Shown in pieces: positions 35,061 to 43,899 of a stretch of DNA of 64,000 nucleotides. The notes beneath the pieces were generated by a model that was not told the DNA's origin, did no database searches, and was given only the letters and a program-made list of their open reading frames with translations. Each line of letters begins with the position of its first letter. The stretch's first letter is position 1. This DNA comes from UBA7672 sp038326205 (GTDB lineage: Bacteria > Pseudomonadota > Alphaproteobacteria > Caulobacterales > Hyphomonadaceae). The position numbers were made by a program, and so were the translations under genes. The DNA lies in contig JBBQJV010000010.1 in the NCBI GenBank assembly GCA_038326205.1, positions 11,904 to 75,903 on the forward strand, written 5' to 3'.

Positions 35061-36641
35061 CTAACGCCGCGTTCGCTGGACCAACCGCAGGGTGGATGGG
35101 TCGCGCTTGCCCGGGTCGGCGCCGGCGAGGGCATTGTCGAGTTCTTCGGCGAGAACCTTGCCGCGCTCCACGCCCCACTGGTCGAACGGATTGACCCCCC
35201 AGAGGATGCCGGCCGCAAACGTCCGGTGCTCGTACATTGCAATCAGCGCACCAACGGTTTCGGGCGCCGTGTCATCGAGCAGGACCATGGTGGAGCCGTG
35301 ATTGCCAGGCATGTCCATGTGCAAGGCCTGTTCGACCGCTGCGGGGCCTGTCTTGCCCTGCGCAGCGAGCTGCTTCTGGGCTTCGGCGGCGCTGCGGCCC
35401 GCGAGCAGCCCCTCGGCTTGCGAAAGCGCGTTTGCGATGAGGGCGCGGCCGCGCGGCCAGTCGCCGGCGCCGGAATCACGCGCGACCACGAATTCAATAG
35501 CGCTCTGGCGCATGCCTTGATGGAGCAGCTGGTGGAAGGAGTGCTGGCCGAGCGTGCCGACCGATCCCCAGACCATCGGCGCTGTCGGTCCGACGAGGCC
35601 AGCATCGGCGTCTATAGCGCTCTTGCCGTTCGATTCCATTTCGAGCTGCTGGAGGAAGTCGGGCAATTTGCGGAGGCGGTGTGCGTAAGCGAGCACGGTG
35701 CGGTTGGGGATGCCGAGCGCTGTGTGCAGGAAAACGTCCATCATGGCGAGGCGCGCTGGCGTGTTCTGGGCAAGGGGCATGCCGCGGAAGTGAGCATCCA
35801 TCTCGGCGGCCCCGGCGAGCAGGCGTTGCCAGCAGTCGGCGCCAAGGGCGATCTGCAGGGAGAGGCCGACCGAAGACCAGACCGAATAGCGGCCCCCGAC
35901 AGCCTCATCCATCGGGAAGATGCGTTCTTCGGCTGCGCCCCACGCTTTCGCCTTGTCAGGCGCCGAGGAAACTGCGGCGAGGTGATCGTTCGCCTGCGTT
36001 TCGCCGAGATGTTTCACCAGCCACTCGCGGGCGAGCTGTGCGTTCGAGGCGGTCTCTGGCGTCTTGAAGGATTTCGAGACGACGAGCACGAGGGTGGTCG
36101 AGGCGTCGAGATGCGCTGTGGCTTCCGCAAAGTCTTGCGGATCGACGTTGGCGGCAAAGCGGATCTGCGGGCCTTCGGAATCATAGTCGCGCAGCGCATC
36201 CCACATCAGACGCGGGCCGAGGTCGGACCCGCCGATGCCGATGTGTAGAATGGTCTTGATCGGGAATCCGAGGCCGCCCTTGCGGGCAAGGTCGGCGAAG
36301 CCGGCGGCTTTTTCCGCTTCGCGGTTCATCGCTTCGATCGCCGGGATGCCTTTGCCGCCGCCCCGCAGCGCCCAATGAAGGGCGGGGCGGTTTTCGGACG
36401 CGTTGACGATCTCGGCAGCGAAGAGCGCTTTTATCCGGCTCTCAAGTCCGCGCTCGGTGGCGAGGGCAAGCATGGCGGCCATGGCCGCAGCGTCGATGGG
36501 TTGTTTGGCGACGTCGACTTCGAGGTGGGGCGCTGCCCATACGAAGGGCGCCATGTCGGCGCGGGCGGCGAGGGATTTTAGCTCCGTCGCGCGGATGCGG
36601 ACGGCTTCAGCCTCGATTTTGGGCCAGCTGGCGAGCGACAT
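35061..36641 (-). CDS. pgi: Glucose-6-phosphate isomerase
   Basis: Interconverts glucose-6-phosphate and fructose-6-phosphate. The 526-residue protein has the family signatures: 'HIGIGGSDLGPRLMWDAL', 'VSKSFKTPET' (sugar-phosphate binding), 'LEMESNGKS' with the catalytic Glu, 'GTLGQHSFHQLLHQG' with the His, and 'NPFDQWGVERGKVLA' with the Lys. It stands alone, so central-carbon genes are not clustered here. Of two in-frame ATG codons the second (36641) is used because AAGGAAAG sits at proper spacing before it. Confidence 0.96.
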   Translation of the reverse strand: MSLASWPKIEAEAVRIRATELKSLAARADMAPFVWAAPHLEVDVAKQPIDAAAMAAMLALATERGLESRIKALFAAEIVNASENRPALHWALRGGGKGIPAIEAMNREAEKAAGFADLARKGGLGFPIKTILHIGIGGSDLGPRLMWDALRDYDSEGPQIRFAANVDPQDFAEATAHLDASTTLVLVVSKSFKTPETASNAQLAREWLVKHLGETQANDHLAAVSSAPDKAKAWGAAEERIFPMDEAVGGRYSVWSSVGLSLQIALGADCWQRLLAGAAEMDAHFRGMPLAQNTPARLAMMDVFLHTALGIPNRTVLAYAHRLRKLPDFLQQLEMESNGKSAIDADAGLVGPTAPMVWGSVGTLGQHSFHQLLHQGMRQSAIEFVVARDSGAGDWPRGRALIANALSQAEGLLAGRSAAEAQKQLAAQGKTGPAAVEQALHMDMPGNHGSTMVLLDDTAPETVGALIAMYEHRTFAAGILWGVNPFDQWGVERGKVLAEELDNALAGADPGKRDPSTLRLVQRTRR

Positions 36642-36757
36642 GGCGGACTTTCCTTGCGGCATTTAGCTAACTGGATGAACCGGGGAAGCCTGATGCAATC
36701 GAAGTGTTCCGGCGTCCAGCCTGATATATGACTTCAAATCCTGGTCGAGGTAGCGCG

Positions 36758-37222
36758 ATGCGTCTTGTTGGCATGATTCCCGCGGCAATTTCCGCGTTGG
36801 CTTTGCTGGGGGCCTGTGGTGGCGAGGCGGCAAAGACGCCATCGGCCACTGTTCCCGAGGTTCCGGCGCCAACGCTCGCGGAATTGCCGGCGCCGTACAA
36901 CGCGGCTGACCTGGAAAAAGGCAAGGAGCTGTTCGGGCGAAAGTGCACATCCTGTCACTTCCTTGACCCGAAGCGCGGGCACCAGGTGGGGCCAAACCTG
37001 CATGACGTGTTCGAGCGGGGAACGGCAACGGCTGACGGCTACAAGTTTTCGCCCGCGCTGCTGGCATTTGCCGAACCCACTTGGACGCCAGCACTGATCG
37101 ACCAATGGTTGTTGGCGCCCGACAGTTTCGTTCCGGGAACAGCCATGCGGCTCAACGGGATTACGGACGAGATCGAGCGGCGAGACCTGATCGCGTTCCT
37201 GCTAATCGGCTCGCGCCAGTAG
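36758..37222 (+). CDS. Membrane-anchored c-type cytochrome
   Basis: A 154-residue monoheme cytochrome c. It begins with a signal ending in lipobox LGAC, so it is probably lipid-anchored in the periplasm. After a Pro-rich linker come the heme motif CTSCH in 'GRKCTSCHFLDP', 'VGPNLHDVF' and the distal Met in 'PGTAM'. The fold matches class I (cytochrome c550/c2-like) electron carriers. An ATG ten codons upstream is possible, but the lipobox and GAGGT favour 36758. Its stop lies inside the first copy of a 14-base tandem repeat. Confidence 0.85.
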   Translation: MRLVGMIPAAISALALLGACGGEAAKTPSATVPEVPAPTLAELPAPYNAADLEKGKELFGRKCTSCHFLDPKRGHQVGPNLHDVFERGTATADGYKFSPALLAFAEPTWTPALIDQWLLAPDSFVPGTAMRLNGITDEIERRDLIAFLLIGSRQ

Positions 37223-37243
37223 TCGGGGGCCAGTAGTCGGGGG
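37216..37243. repeat. Perfect tandem duplication of 14 bases
   Basis: CCAGTAGTCGGGGG occurs twice head to tail (37216-37229, 37230-37243). The first copy holds the last codon and stop (TAG) of the cytochrome gene, so the duplication adds nothing to the protein. It is probably a replication-slippage product. Confidence 0.8.
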
Positions 37244-37269
37244 CGGCGGCGAGCGATAGTGTTTGGCCC

Positions 37270-37827
37270 ATGAGCGTAGCCCTTCAGCCGCATCTCGATT
37301 CGCCGCGACTGCCTGTCGAAGGGCTGACCGCCGAGGTGCGGCGGCTCGCGGCCGGCAAGCTCGAGCTTGTCTACCGCCTCAACGGCGACCTCGAACAGCT
37401 GATCATACCGGAGCTGGCGGACCCCAGCCGGGCGGATGAGCTGTGGAAGCACACCTGCTTCGAGATCTTCATCCTGAAGGCTGAAGCGCCCGGCTATGTC
37501 GAGTTCAATTTCGCACCGATTGGCCGGTGGGCTGCTTACAGCTTTCGAAGCCGCCGATCCGGCATGCAGAACATTGTGGCGGTGAAGGCAGCGCCGATCG
37601 GGACGCTGACCATGGGTGCGCATTTTGTCCTACGGGCCGAAGTTGATGTATTGGGCGTCGATGGCCTGCCGCCTCTGGATGCGCCGTGGCGGGCGGCGAT
37701 CAGCGCGGTGATCGAGGCCGCCGACGGTCGCAAGGCCTACTGGGCGTTAGCGCATCCGCAAGGAAATCCGGATTTTCATGCGCCTGAAGGTTATGTGCTG
37801 ACGCTGGCAGCACCGGAGACAAAATGA
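37270..37827 (+). CDS. DOMON-like domain protein
   Basis: A 185-residue beta-sandwich protein of the DOMON-like (carbohydrate-binding type 9 fold) group: 'LELVYRLNGDLEQLIIPE', 'RADELWKHTCFEIFI', 'YVEFNFAPIGRWAAYSF' and 'YWALAHPQGNPDFHAPEGY'. The last includes residues typical of the ligand-binding face. There is no signal peptide, so it is probably cytoplasmic. Its stop overlaps the start of the NamZ-like gene by ATGA; a shared role in sugar or wall-fragment handling is inferred from this. Confidence 0.8.
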   Translation: MSVALQPHLDSPRLPVEGLTAEVRRLAAGKLELVYRLNGDLEQLIIPELADPSRADELWKHTCFEIFILKAEAPGYVEFNFAPIGRWAAYSFRSRRSGMQNIVAVKAAPIGTLTMGAHFVLRAEVDVLGVDGLPPLDAPWRAAISAVIEAADGRKAYWALAHPQGNPDFHAPEGYVLTLAAPETK

Positions 37828-39032
37828 AGTTTGGCATCGACAGGCTGATCGCGGATGCGGCGCTGCGTGCGCCGCTGAAGGGCAAGCGTGTGGCGCTGGT
37901 GGCGCATCCGGCTTCGGTGACGGTTGATCTCACGCATTCGCTCGATGCGCTGGCGGCGTGCGGCGACGTGATCGTGACGGCAGCGTTCGGTCCGCAGCAT
38001 GGCATGCGCGGCGATAAGCAGGACAACATGGTTGAGTCGACTCACTTCACCGATCCGGTGCACGGCATTCCGGTGTTCAGTCTTTATGGCGAAGCGCGCA
38101 GCCCGACCCGACAGATGATGAGCACGTTCGATGTCGTGCTGGTTGATCTGCAGGATGTTGGGTGCCGCATCTACACATTCATCACGACGCTGCTCTATGT
38201 GATCGAGGCTGCGGCGGAGCATGGCAAGGCCGTGTGGGTGCTTGATCGTCCGAACCCGGCGGGGCGGCCGGTTGAGGGCCTCACGCTGCGGGCTGGGTAT
38301 GAGAGCTTTGTCGGTGCGGGCCCGATCCCGATGCGGCACGGGCTAACGCTGGGCGAACTGGGCAAGTGGTTCATCGATCACTTCAAGCTGAAGGTCGATT
38401 ATCGCGTGATCGCAATGGAAGGCTACAAGCCGGAAGAAGGTCAGGGCTTTGGCTGGCCGCTGGGCGAGCGGACGTGGGTGAATCCCAGTCCCAACGCTGC
38501 GAACCTCTGGATGGCGCGGGCTTATGCGGGAACCGTCATGCTGGAAGGCGCGACGCTGTCCGAAGGGCGGGGGACGACGCGGCCGCTGGAGCTATTCGGG
38601 GCGCCGGACATTGATGCGAAGCGGGTGATTACCGAGATGCAGGCGCTGGCGCCGCAATGGCTGAAGGGGTGCAGGCTGCGCGCGTGCTTCTTCGAGCCGA
38701 CCTTCCACAAGTACATGAAACAGATGTGTGAGGGTGTGCAGATTCACACGGAGGACCCGAGCTACGACCATGAGGCGTTTCAGCCCTGGCGGTTGCAGGC
38801 GCTGGCGTTCAAGGTGATCCGGAACATGTATCCGGACTATCCGCTATGGCGCGGGCTGGAGTTCAAGTACGAGTACACGGAAGGGCATCTTGCTATCGAC
38901 GTCATCAATGGTGGGCCGCAGCTGCGCGAGTGGGTCGATGATCCAAAGACCATGCCGGACGATCTCGATGCGATCACGGTTCCCGATGAGCAGGCGTGGC
39001 TCATCGAGCGCAAGCCGTACCTGATCTATTGA
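37824..39032 (+). CDS. DUF1343 (NamZ-like exo-beta-N-acetylmuramidase) protein
   Basis: A 402-residue member of DUF1343/GH171; NamZ of Bacillus cuts terminal MurNAc from wall glycan fragments. Conserved segments are 'KRVALVAHPASV', 'FGPQHGMRGDKQD', 'VLVDLQDVGCRIYTFITTL', 'VLDRPNPAGR', 'MRHGLTLGEL', 'PSPNAANLWMARAYAGTVMLEGATLSEGRGTTRP'. The Glu in 'LSEGRGT' is the likely catalytic residue region. No signal peptide is present, unlike the secreted Bacillus enzyme, so it probably works on imported muropeptides in the cytoplasm, consistent with the cytoplasmic D-Ala-D-Ala dipeptidase at 6.4 kb. Confidence 0.87.
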   Translation: MKFGIDRLIADAALRAPLKGKRVALVAHPASVTVDLTHSLDALAACGDVIVTAAFGPQHGMRGDKQDNMVESTHFTDPVHGIPVFSLYGEARSPTRQMMSTFDVVLVDLQDVGCRIYTFITTLLYVIEAAAEHGKAVWVLDRPNPAGRPVEGLTLRAGYESFVGAGPIPMRHGLTLGELGKWFIDHFKLKVDYRVIAMEGYKPEEGQGFGWPLGERTWVNPSPNAANLWMARAYAGTVMLEGATLSEGRGTTRPLELFGAPDIDAKRVITEMQALAPQWLKGCRLRACFFEPTFHKYMKQMCEGVQIHTEDPSYDHEAFQPWRLQALAFKVIRNMYPDYPLWRGLEFKYEYTEGHLAIDVINGGPQLREWVDDPKTMPDDLDAITVPDEQAWLIERKPYLIY

Positions 39033-39098
39033 TCGAGCCTCAAACTCCGGGAGTTCCATCCAGCAATTGCGCCGTAGACGCGCGAGAGGGTTGCGCGC

Positions 39099-39580
39099 GC
39101 TTACGATTACCTCAAAAATAGTTACGGCGCGTGGGGGCGAGCGAGGGTGAGGACCTGCTGGTCAGTGCGCGCGAGGCGGCGGGGCGACTTGTTGCGATCG
39201 AGGACCGGGATGAGTGAGCTCGCATTCTCAACTTGACGCTCGGCGAGATCTATTCGCCGCACCTAGCGAATATCGGACGGTTCAAGGAAGCGATCGCAGA
39301 GCAGCAGCGGATTATCGACTCGCATATCGCCAACATGGACGCGACGAGTTCGGGCGCCGATGCTGGCTGGAGCGAGATGATCCTCTGGCTCATCGGTAAG
39401 GAGGCGAGCGATCGGGCGCTGGCGTGCAAATCGTTCGAGAGTGCGGAAGCGGGCTTCACAAAAGAGGATGCGGCGGGAAGGCTGATTGCCTTTCACCAAG
39501 CGTTTCTGCCCGGTCTGCGGACGAGCCTTGAGCTCTGCAGGGCAGGCCGCCCGCTCAAGGGTTTTGGGCCGCTGCGATAA
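39099..39580 (+). pseudogene. Decayed TPR-protein remnant
   Basis: The last 115 codons form an open frame from TTG at 39233 with 'NLTLGEIYSPHLANIGRFKEAIAEQQRIID', a TPR-like unit, but no ATG or RBS starts it. In the same frame before a TGA at 39215 stand 'EGEDLLVSAREAAGRLVAIEDRDE', and in another frame before that 'AYDYLKNSYGAWG', all typical of the C-terminal TPR region of larger alphaproteobacterial proteins. One frameshift and one stop therefore seem to interrupt a gene that has also lost its 5' part. Confidence 0.5.
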
Positions 39581-39667
39581 ATCCCATAACGGCCCATTCT
39601 TAACGACATAAGGAATAGTGACTTTCTCAACGTGTATTAGGAATGACGCTATTCCCGCATGCGTTAA

Positions 39668-41266
39668 CTATTCGGCGGCGAGCGCGCCGCCTGCTTCCTT
39701 GCTCGCGGCGATTTCAGCGGCGAGCTTCTGAACGCCGCCGATGTCCATCTTGCCCGTGCCTAGCAGGGGTATCGCCTCGACCTGGAAGATCTTGCGCGGC
39801 AAGCTGAGTTCGTTGACGCCGTGGGCTTGCGCCCAGCGCTGAAGGTCACTGCGGTCCGCTTCCGGGTAGGTTGTCAGGAGGACGATCTGCTCGCCCTTGC
39901 GCTTGTCCGGAAGAACGGCGGCGGCATGTTCGTGTTCGCGCCAGAGGCTGGAGGCGCAGTTTTCGGCGACAGCGAGGGACACCATCTCGCCACCGATCTT
40001 GGCGAAACGCTTGAGGCGTCCCTTGATAGCGAGGTAGCCGCCTTGGTCCTGGCTGACGATATCGCCCGTGTCGTGCCAGCCGCCGGCGGCCGGCTGCAAC
40101 TCACCCGGTTTGGAGGGAGAGAGATAGCCTTTCATCACGTTTGGCCCGCGAACGAGCATGCGGCCGCCTTTTTCGATGCCGGGCACGGGCTCGAAGCGGA
40201 CCTCCATGCCGGGGAGAGTTCGGCCGACCGTGCCGGGCTTGTTGAAGCCGGGCTGGTTCACCGCGATGACGGGAGAGGCTTCGGTTGCGCCATAGCCTTC
40301 CAGCAGTTCGACATTGAAGCGGCGTCGCACCAGTTGCCGCGTCTCGTCGCGGACACGCTCGGCCCCGCAGACAGCGAAGCGCAGCTTGCCAAGTTCGTTG
40401 CCGGTGCAGGCGCGGACATACTGGTTCAGGAAGGTGTCCGTCGCGAAGAGGATCGTGGCGCCAGTTTCCTCGACGCGCTTTGGAATCTGTTTTGTCAGCA
40501 GCGGCGAGGGATGCAGGACGGATTTCATGCCGCCAAGGAGCGGCAGCAGGGCGCCAGCAGTTAGTCCGAAACAGTGGAAAGTCGGCAGCGGGTTGAACAG
40601 CACATCGTTCGTTCCGAGCGCTTCGGGAACGTGCGCCAGGATCTGGTGGATGTTGCCGACAATGTTGCGGTGAGACAGAACGACGCCCTTGGGATCGCCT
40701 TCGGTGCCGGAGGTGAAGAGGATGACGGCGGCATCGTCCGGGCTGACGGTCGGTGCGAAGATCCATGGCGCAGCCGGCCCGAGCGCCCCGGCGGCTTTCT
40801 GGCGTACGCCGAGCGAAGCACGTACGTCTTCGAGGTAGATGAATTCAGCGCTGGATTTCAGGTCGCCGACGAGCCCGTGAAGATCGCCTTTCTCGATGAA
40901 GGCGTGAGCCGTGACGATCTTGGTGACCATCGCCGCTTTCATACCGGCGCGGATGTTGCGTGCCCCGGCCGTGAAGTTGAGCATCGCCGGAACGCGGCCA
41001 TAGGCGCTGAGCGCGAAGAAGGCGATGATGGCGCCTGCGCCAGTCGGCAGCATGACGCCAACCGCCTCGCCCCGCTTCGTTCCCTTCTTGAGGGCGGCGC
41101 CAAGCGCGAACACTGCGCGGACGATATCGTCATAGGTAAGTTTTCGGTCGTCGGCATCGTGCAGGATGATCTTTTTGCCCCCATATTCCTTGCGAGCTTC
41201 GAGCAGGGCGGCGAAAACACCGCTGTCCGCGTGACGTGGATCGAACGTGGAGCGCAAAGACGCCAT
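39668..41266 (-). CDS. AMP-forming acyl-CoA / acyl-ACP synthetase
   Basis: A 532-residue ANL-superfamily adenylating enzyme. Motifs: 'LFTSGTEGDPKGVVLSHRN' (ATP-binding P-loop), 'LEGYGATEASPVIAVN' (A5), 'HDTGDIVSQDQGGYLAIKGRLKRFAKIGGE' (A7-A8) and the A10 Lys in 'GTGKMDI'. The sequence is closest in style to the C-terminal acyl-ACP synthetase half of Aas, which would re-acylate lysophospholipid precursors; no acyltransferase domain is fused. The ATG at 41266 has GGGAGGAA upstream; a longer frame exists but lacks similarity. Confidence 0.88.
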   Translation of the reverse strand: MASLRSTFDPRHADSGVFAALLEARKEYGGKKIILHDADDRKLTYDDIVRAVFALGAALKKGTKRGEAVGVMLPTGAGAIIAFFALSAYGRVPAMLNFTAGARNIRAGMKAAMVTKIVTAHAFIEKGDLHGLVGDLKSSAEFIYLEDVRASLGVRQKAAGALGPAAPWIFAPTVSPDDAAVILFTSGTEGDPKGVVLSHRNIVGNIHQILAHVPEALGTNDVLFNPLPTFHCFGLTAGALLPLLGGMKSVLHPSPLLTKQIPKRVEETGATILFATDTFLNQYVRACTGNELGKLRFAVCGAERVRDETRQLVRRRFNVELLEGYGATEASPVIAVNQPGFNKPGTVGRTLPGMEVRFEPVPGIEKGGRMLVRGPNVMKGYLSPSKPGELQPAAGGWHDTGDIVSQDQGGYLAIKGRLKRFAKIGGEMVSLAVAENCASSLWREHEHAAAVLPDKRKGEQIVLLTTYPEADRSDLQRWAQAHGVNELSLPRKIFQVEAIPLLGTGKMDIGGVQKLAAEIAASKEAGGALAAE

Positions 41267-41424
41267 ACGACTTCCTCCCTCTACTCTGGCGCCCGACCTG
41301 CGCTCTTTTGTAACTTTGCCGTAACATAGCCTGTGACTGGAAAAGCACAAACGCCTGTCACACACCCGCCTAGCGGCGACTTAGAAGGCTGGCAATTCGA
41401 GGCAACATTGGGATAACTGGGGCC

Positions 41425-42381
41425 ATGCCCACGCTTGTCGACAATACCGGCGCCCGCCCGCGCCACCCCGAGAAACAGGGCCGTGAGAACACTCCGCTGC
41501 TGCGGAAACCGCCATGGATTCGGGTGAAGGCGCCCACCAGCGAGGGCTATCTCGAGACCCTGAAGCTCGTGCAGGACGCGAAACTGGTGACAGTCTGCCA
41601 AGAGGCGGGCTGCCCAAATATCGGCGAGTGCTGGTCGAAGAAGCACGCCACGCTGATGATCATGGGCGACACCTGCACGCGCGCCTGCTCGTTCTGCAAT
41701 GTGCGCACGGGGATGCCGCTAGCGCTGGACGCGGACGAACCTCGTCGCGTTGCGGAAACTGTCGCCGCCATGGGCCTCGGGCACGTGGTCATCACGTCGG
41801 TGGATCGCGATGATCTCGCGGACGGCGGGGCGGAGCATTTCGCGGCGGTAGTGCGGGCGATTCGCCTCGCGGCGCCGCAAGCGACGATCGAAATCCTGAC
41901 GCCGGATTTCCTGCGGAAGGGCGATGCAGCAAACCTTGTTATCGATGCGAAGCCCGACGTTTTCAACCACAACCTTGAAACAGTGCCACGCCTGTATCTC
42001 AACATCCGGCCGGGCTCCCGGTATTACCATTCGCTCCGTCTGCTCGAGCGGGTGAAGGAGCGTGATCCCTCACAGTTCACCAAGTCAGGACTCATGGTCG
42101 GGCTTGGAGAGACGAAGGAAGAGATCATGCAGGTGATGGACGACATGCGGTCGGCCGGCATCGACTTCCTCACCATCGGCCAATATCTGCAGCCGACGCG
42201 CAAGCATGCGGCAGTCGATCGCTTCGTGACGCCGGAAGAGTTCGCGACCTATGAGACGATCGCCCGCTCCAAAGGATTTCTGCTGGTATCAGCGAGCCCG
42301 CTGACGCGATCGAGCTATCATGCGGACGAGGACTTTGCGAAGTTGCGCGGCGCGCGCGAGACGCACCTGGCGGGACGCTGA
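41425..42381 (+). CDS. lipA: Lipoyl synthase
   Basis: A radical-SAM enzyme of 318 residues that inserts two sulfurs into octanoyl chains on lipoyl domains. The auxiliary [4Fe-4S] cluster cysteines are Cys58, Cys63 and Cys69 ('CQEAGCPNIGECW'); the radical-SAM cluster is Cys84, Cys88, Cys91 ('CTRACSFC'). The C-terminal Ser ligand is in 'TRSSYHADEDF'. The COQ10-like gene begins one base after its stop. Confidence 0.97.
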   Translation: MPTLVDNTGARPRHPEKQGRENTPLLRKPPWIRVKAPTSEGYLETLKLVQDAKLVTVCQEAGCPNIGECWSKKHATLMIMGDTCTRACSFCNVRTGMPLALDADEPRRVAETVAAMGLGHVVITSVDRDDLADGGAEHFAAVVRAIRLAAPQATIEILTPDFLRKGDAANLVIDAKPDVFNHNLETVPRLYLNIRPGSRYYHSLRLLERVKERDPSQFTKSGLMVGLGETKEEIMQVMDDMRSAGIDFLTIGQYLQPTRKHAAVDRFVTPEEFATYETIARSKGFLLVSASPLTRSSYHADEDFAKLRGARETHLAGR

Positions 42382-42382
42382 G

Positions 42383-42844
42383 TTGACTGTCCACAAGGTA
42401 TCGCTCGACCTGCCTTACCGACCGGAGGACCTGTACGATCTGGCTGCCGAGGTGGAGCGCTATCCGGAATTCATCACCTGGATACGGACACTCAAGGTGT
42501 TGAGCTCTGAGGTCACTGACGATGGCAGGCGCTGTCGTGCAGAGGCCAGCGTGGGCTTTAAAGGGTTCAATGAAACTTTCGTCACCGACGTTGAGGCGCG
42601 GCGGAGCACCAAGACAATCGACGTGTCACTGGTGCGAGGGCCGTTCATAAAGCTTAGCAATACATGGCGCTTCAACGCTTTGCCGTCAGGCTCGCGCGTG
42701 GAATTTGCGATCCAGTTCGAGTTTCGTAATTTCGTTCTGCAGACACTGGCAGACGCCAACAAGCGCTACGCTGTGAAGCGCGTGATAGATTGCTTCGTTG
42801 AGGAAGCGGGCAGACGCTCTGCGCGTGTGCCGCCGCCCGCCTAG
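42383..42844 (+). CDS. COQ10/RatA-type START-domain protein
   Basis: A 153-residue polyketide-cyclase/START fold protein of the COQ10/RatA group ('LPYRPEDLYDLAAEVERYPEFITWIRTLKVLS', 'FETFV'-like 'FNETFVTDVEARR', 'WRFNALPSGSRVEFAIQFEFRN', 'KRVIDCFVEEAGRR'). In alphaproteobacteria this gene regularly follows lipA and is usually read as a ubiquinone-binding or lipid-handling protein; the RatA toxin reading is less likely. The start is TTG, the first initiation codon, one base after the lipA stop, suggesting translational coupling. Confidence 0.88.
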   Translation: MTVHKVSLDLPYRPEDLYDLAAEVERYPEFITWIRTLKVLSSEVTDDGRRCRAEASVGFKGFNETFVTDVEARRSTKTIDVSLVRGPFIKLSNTWRFNALPSGSRVEFAIQFEFRNFVLQTLADANKRYAVKRVIDCFVEEAGRRSARVPPPA

Positions 42845-42853
42845 CCGTTCCAG

Positions 42854-43435
42854 CTAGTTGCCACCGGGGCGCGAACCCGGATCGGCGTCGGGAATGACCG
42901 CATCGCGCGGCTTCACATCCGGATTGGCCGGCCTGATTTTTGAACCATCAGGGGTCTGATCCGCAGGGCTCGGCGCAGCAGCGCGCGGTTTGGTGAGTTT
43001 TGGATCAGGTCCGCACGTCTCCAGGGACCAGCCGTTGGCGCCGCGTTCAAGACGGCACAAGGCGCTGATTATTTGGTCGCCCGCTGTGAGCGAGGTGCGG
43101 ACACTGGCGCCGAGCGTGTCGTAGCGGGGCCGATGGAAGGCGACGCGCGCAGCGCCGGCGGTCGCAGCTTCGCCCTCGGGGCCGCTGACCTGGGTGACGT
43201 TGAAGCCATAGGCTTTCCAGTCGCAGTTCGGCGTCCATGGGCCATCCTCGCCCAGCAGGCGGACCGTCGTCGCTCCGCTGTTTGGGCTCAACTTGTACTG
43301 GTCGCGGCCAAGGGCGCCGAGCACGTCACAATCATTGGTGACGAACAGTGCTTCCTTCGGTGCGACCACCGCCGTGGGATCGCTTTCGCAGCCCATCAAG
43401 GCGAGGAAGCCCGCCGCCAGAAAAAGTCTCTTCAT
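42854..43435 (-). CDS. Lipoprotein, paralogue of the adjacent gene
   Basis: A 193-residue lipoprotein (signal to lipobox LMGC). Its core 'NDCDVLGALGRDQYKLSP...GPWTPNCDWKAYGFNVT' matches the next gene's 'NDCAVLAAVAKQHYKFGP...SGWRPQCAWQKYGLTFT', including two cysteines that probably pair. After the core come 'VAFHRPRYDTLGASV' and a long Pro/Asp-rich C-terminal tail absent from the partner. The ATG at 43435 overlaps the partner's stop by one base (TGATG). Not a recognised family. Confidence 0.75.
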   Translation of the reverse strand: MKRLFLAAGFLALMGCESDPTAVVAPKEALFVTNDCDVLGALGRDQYKLSPNSGATTVRLLGEDGPWTPNCDWKAYGFNVTQVSGPEGEAATAGAARVAFHRPRYDTLGASVRTSLTAGDQIISALCRLERGANGWSLETCGPDPKLTKPRAAAPSPADQTPDGSKIRPANPDVKPRDAVIPDADPGSRPGGN

Positions 43436-43899
43436 CACGACACCCAGCTTATTTTGCACTCGCCAACGGTCCAACCAGCGAAGCCGGACAGGACGCGGCA
43501 TTCATAGCCCATGCCCGCCAGCGGTCCATGCATGATTTCAGTTGCTACCGTCGCACCATTGCCGGTGTAGACCGGCTTCTGGAAGGACACCCATTTAAGC
43601 TTTTCGCGGGGATCGGCAGATTGCGGGACGTCATTGTAATCCGTGAAGGTGAGGCCATATTTTTGCCAGGCGCACTGCGGACGCCAGCCTGAGTCGCCAA
43701 GGCCTTTGAGCGGTGGCGGGGGATTATCAGGCCCGAACTTGTAATGCTGCTTCGCAACTGCGGCGAGGACAGCGCAGTCATTTCCTTTCGCTTCAACCGA
43801 AGCTGAGTCGTCCAGCCGTGAATCGGGGAATGTGGTGCTTGTGCAGGCCCAAACCAGCATCGCGGCGGCACCAAGCACAAGCGCGTTTGAAGCACGCAT
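43435..43899 (-). CDS. Lipoprotein, paralogue of the adjacent gene
   Basis: A 154-residue lipoprotein (lipobox VWAC). The mature part has the shared core described for its neighbour, plus 'VSFQKPVYTGNGATVATEIMHGPLAGMGYECRVLSGFAGWTVGECKISW', whose two Cys match 'LCRLERGANGWSLETCG' in the neighbour. It thus has the full four-cysteine pattern and may be the parent copy. It is first in the two-gene unit. No function is known. Confidence 0.75.
   Translation of the reverse strand: MRASNALVLGAAAMLVWACTSTTFPDSRLDDSASVEAKGNDCAVLAAVAKQHYKFGPDNPPPPLKGLGDSGWRPQCAWQKYGLTFTDYNDVPQSADPREKLKWVSFQKPVYTGNGATVATEIMHGPLAGMGYECRVLSGFAGWTVGECKISWVS

Noticed and set aside
42383..42844. RatA toxin of a toxin-antitoxin pair
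   Set aside because: No antitoxin-like partner (RatB) follows; position after lipA fits the COQ10-like protein of alphaproteobacteria.
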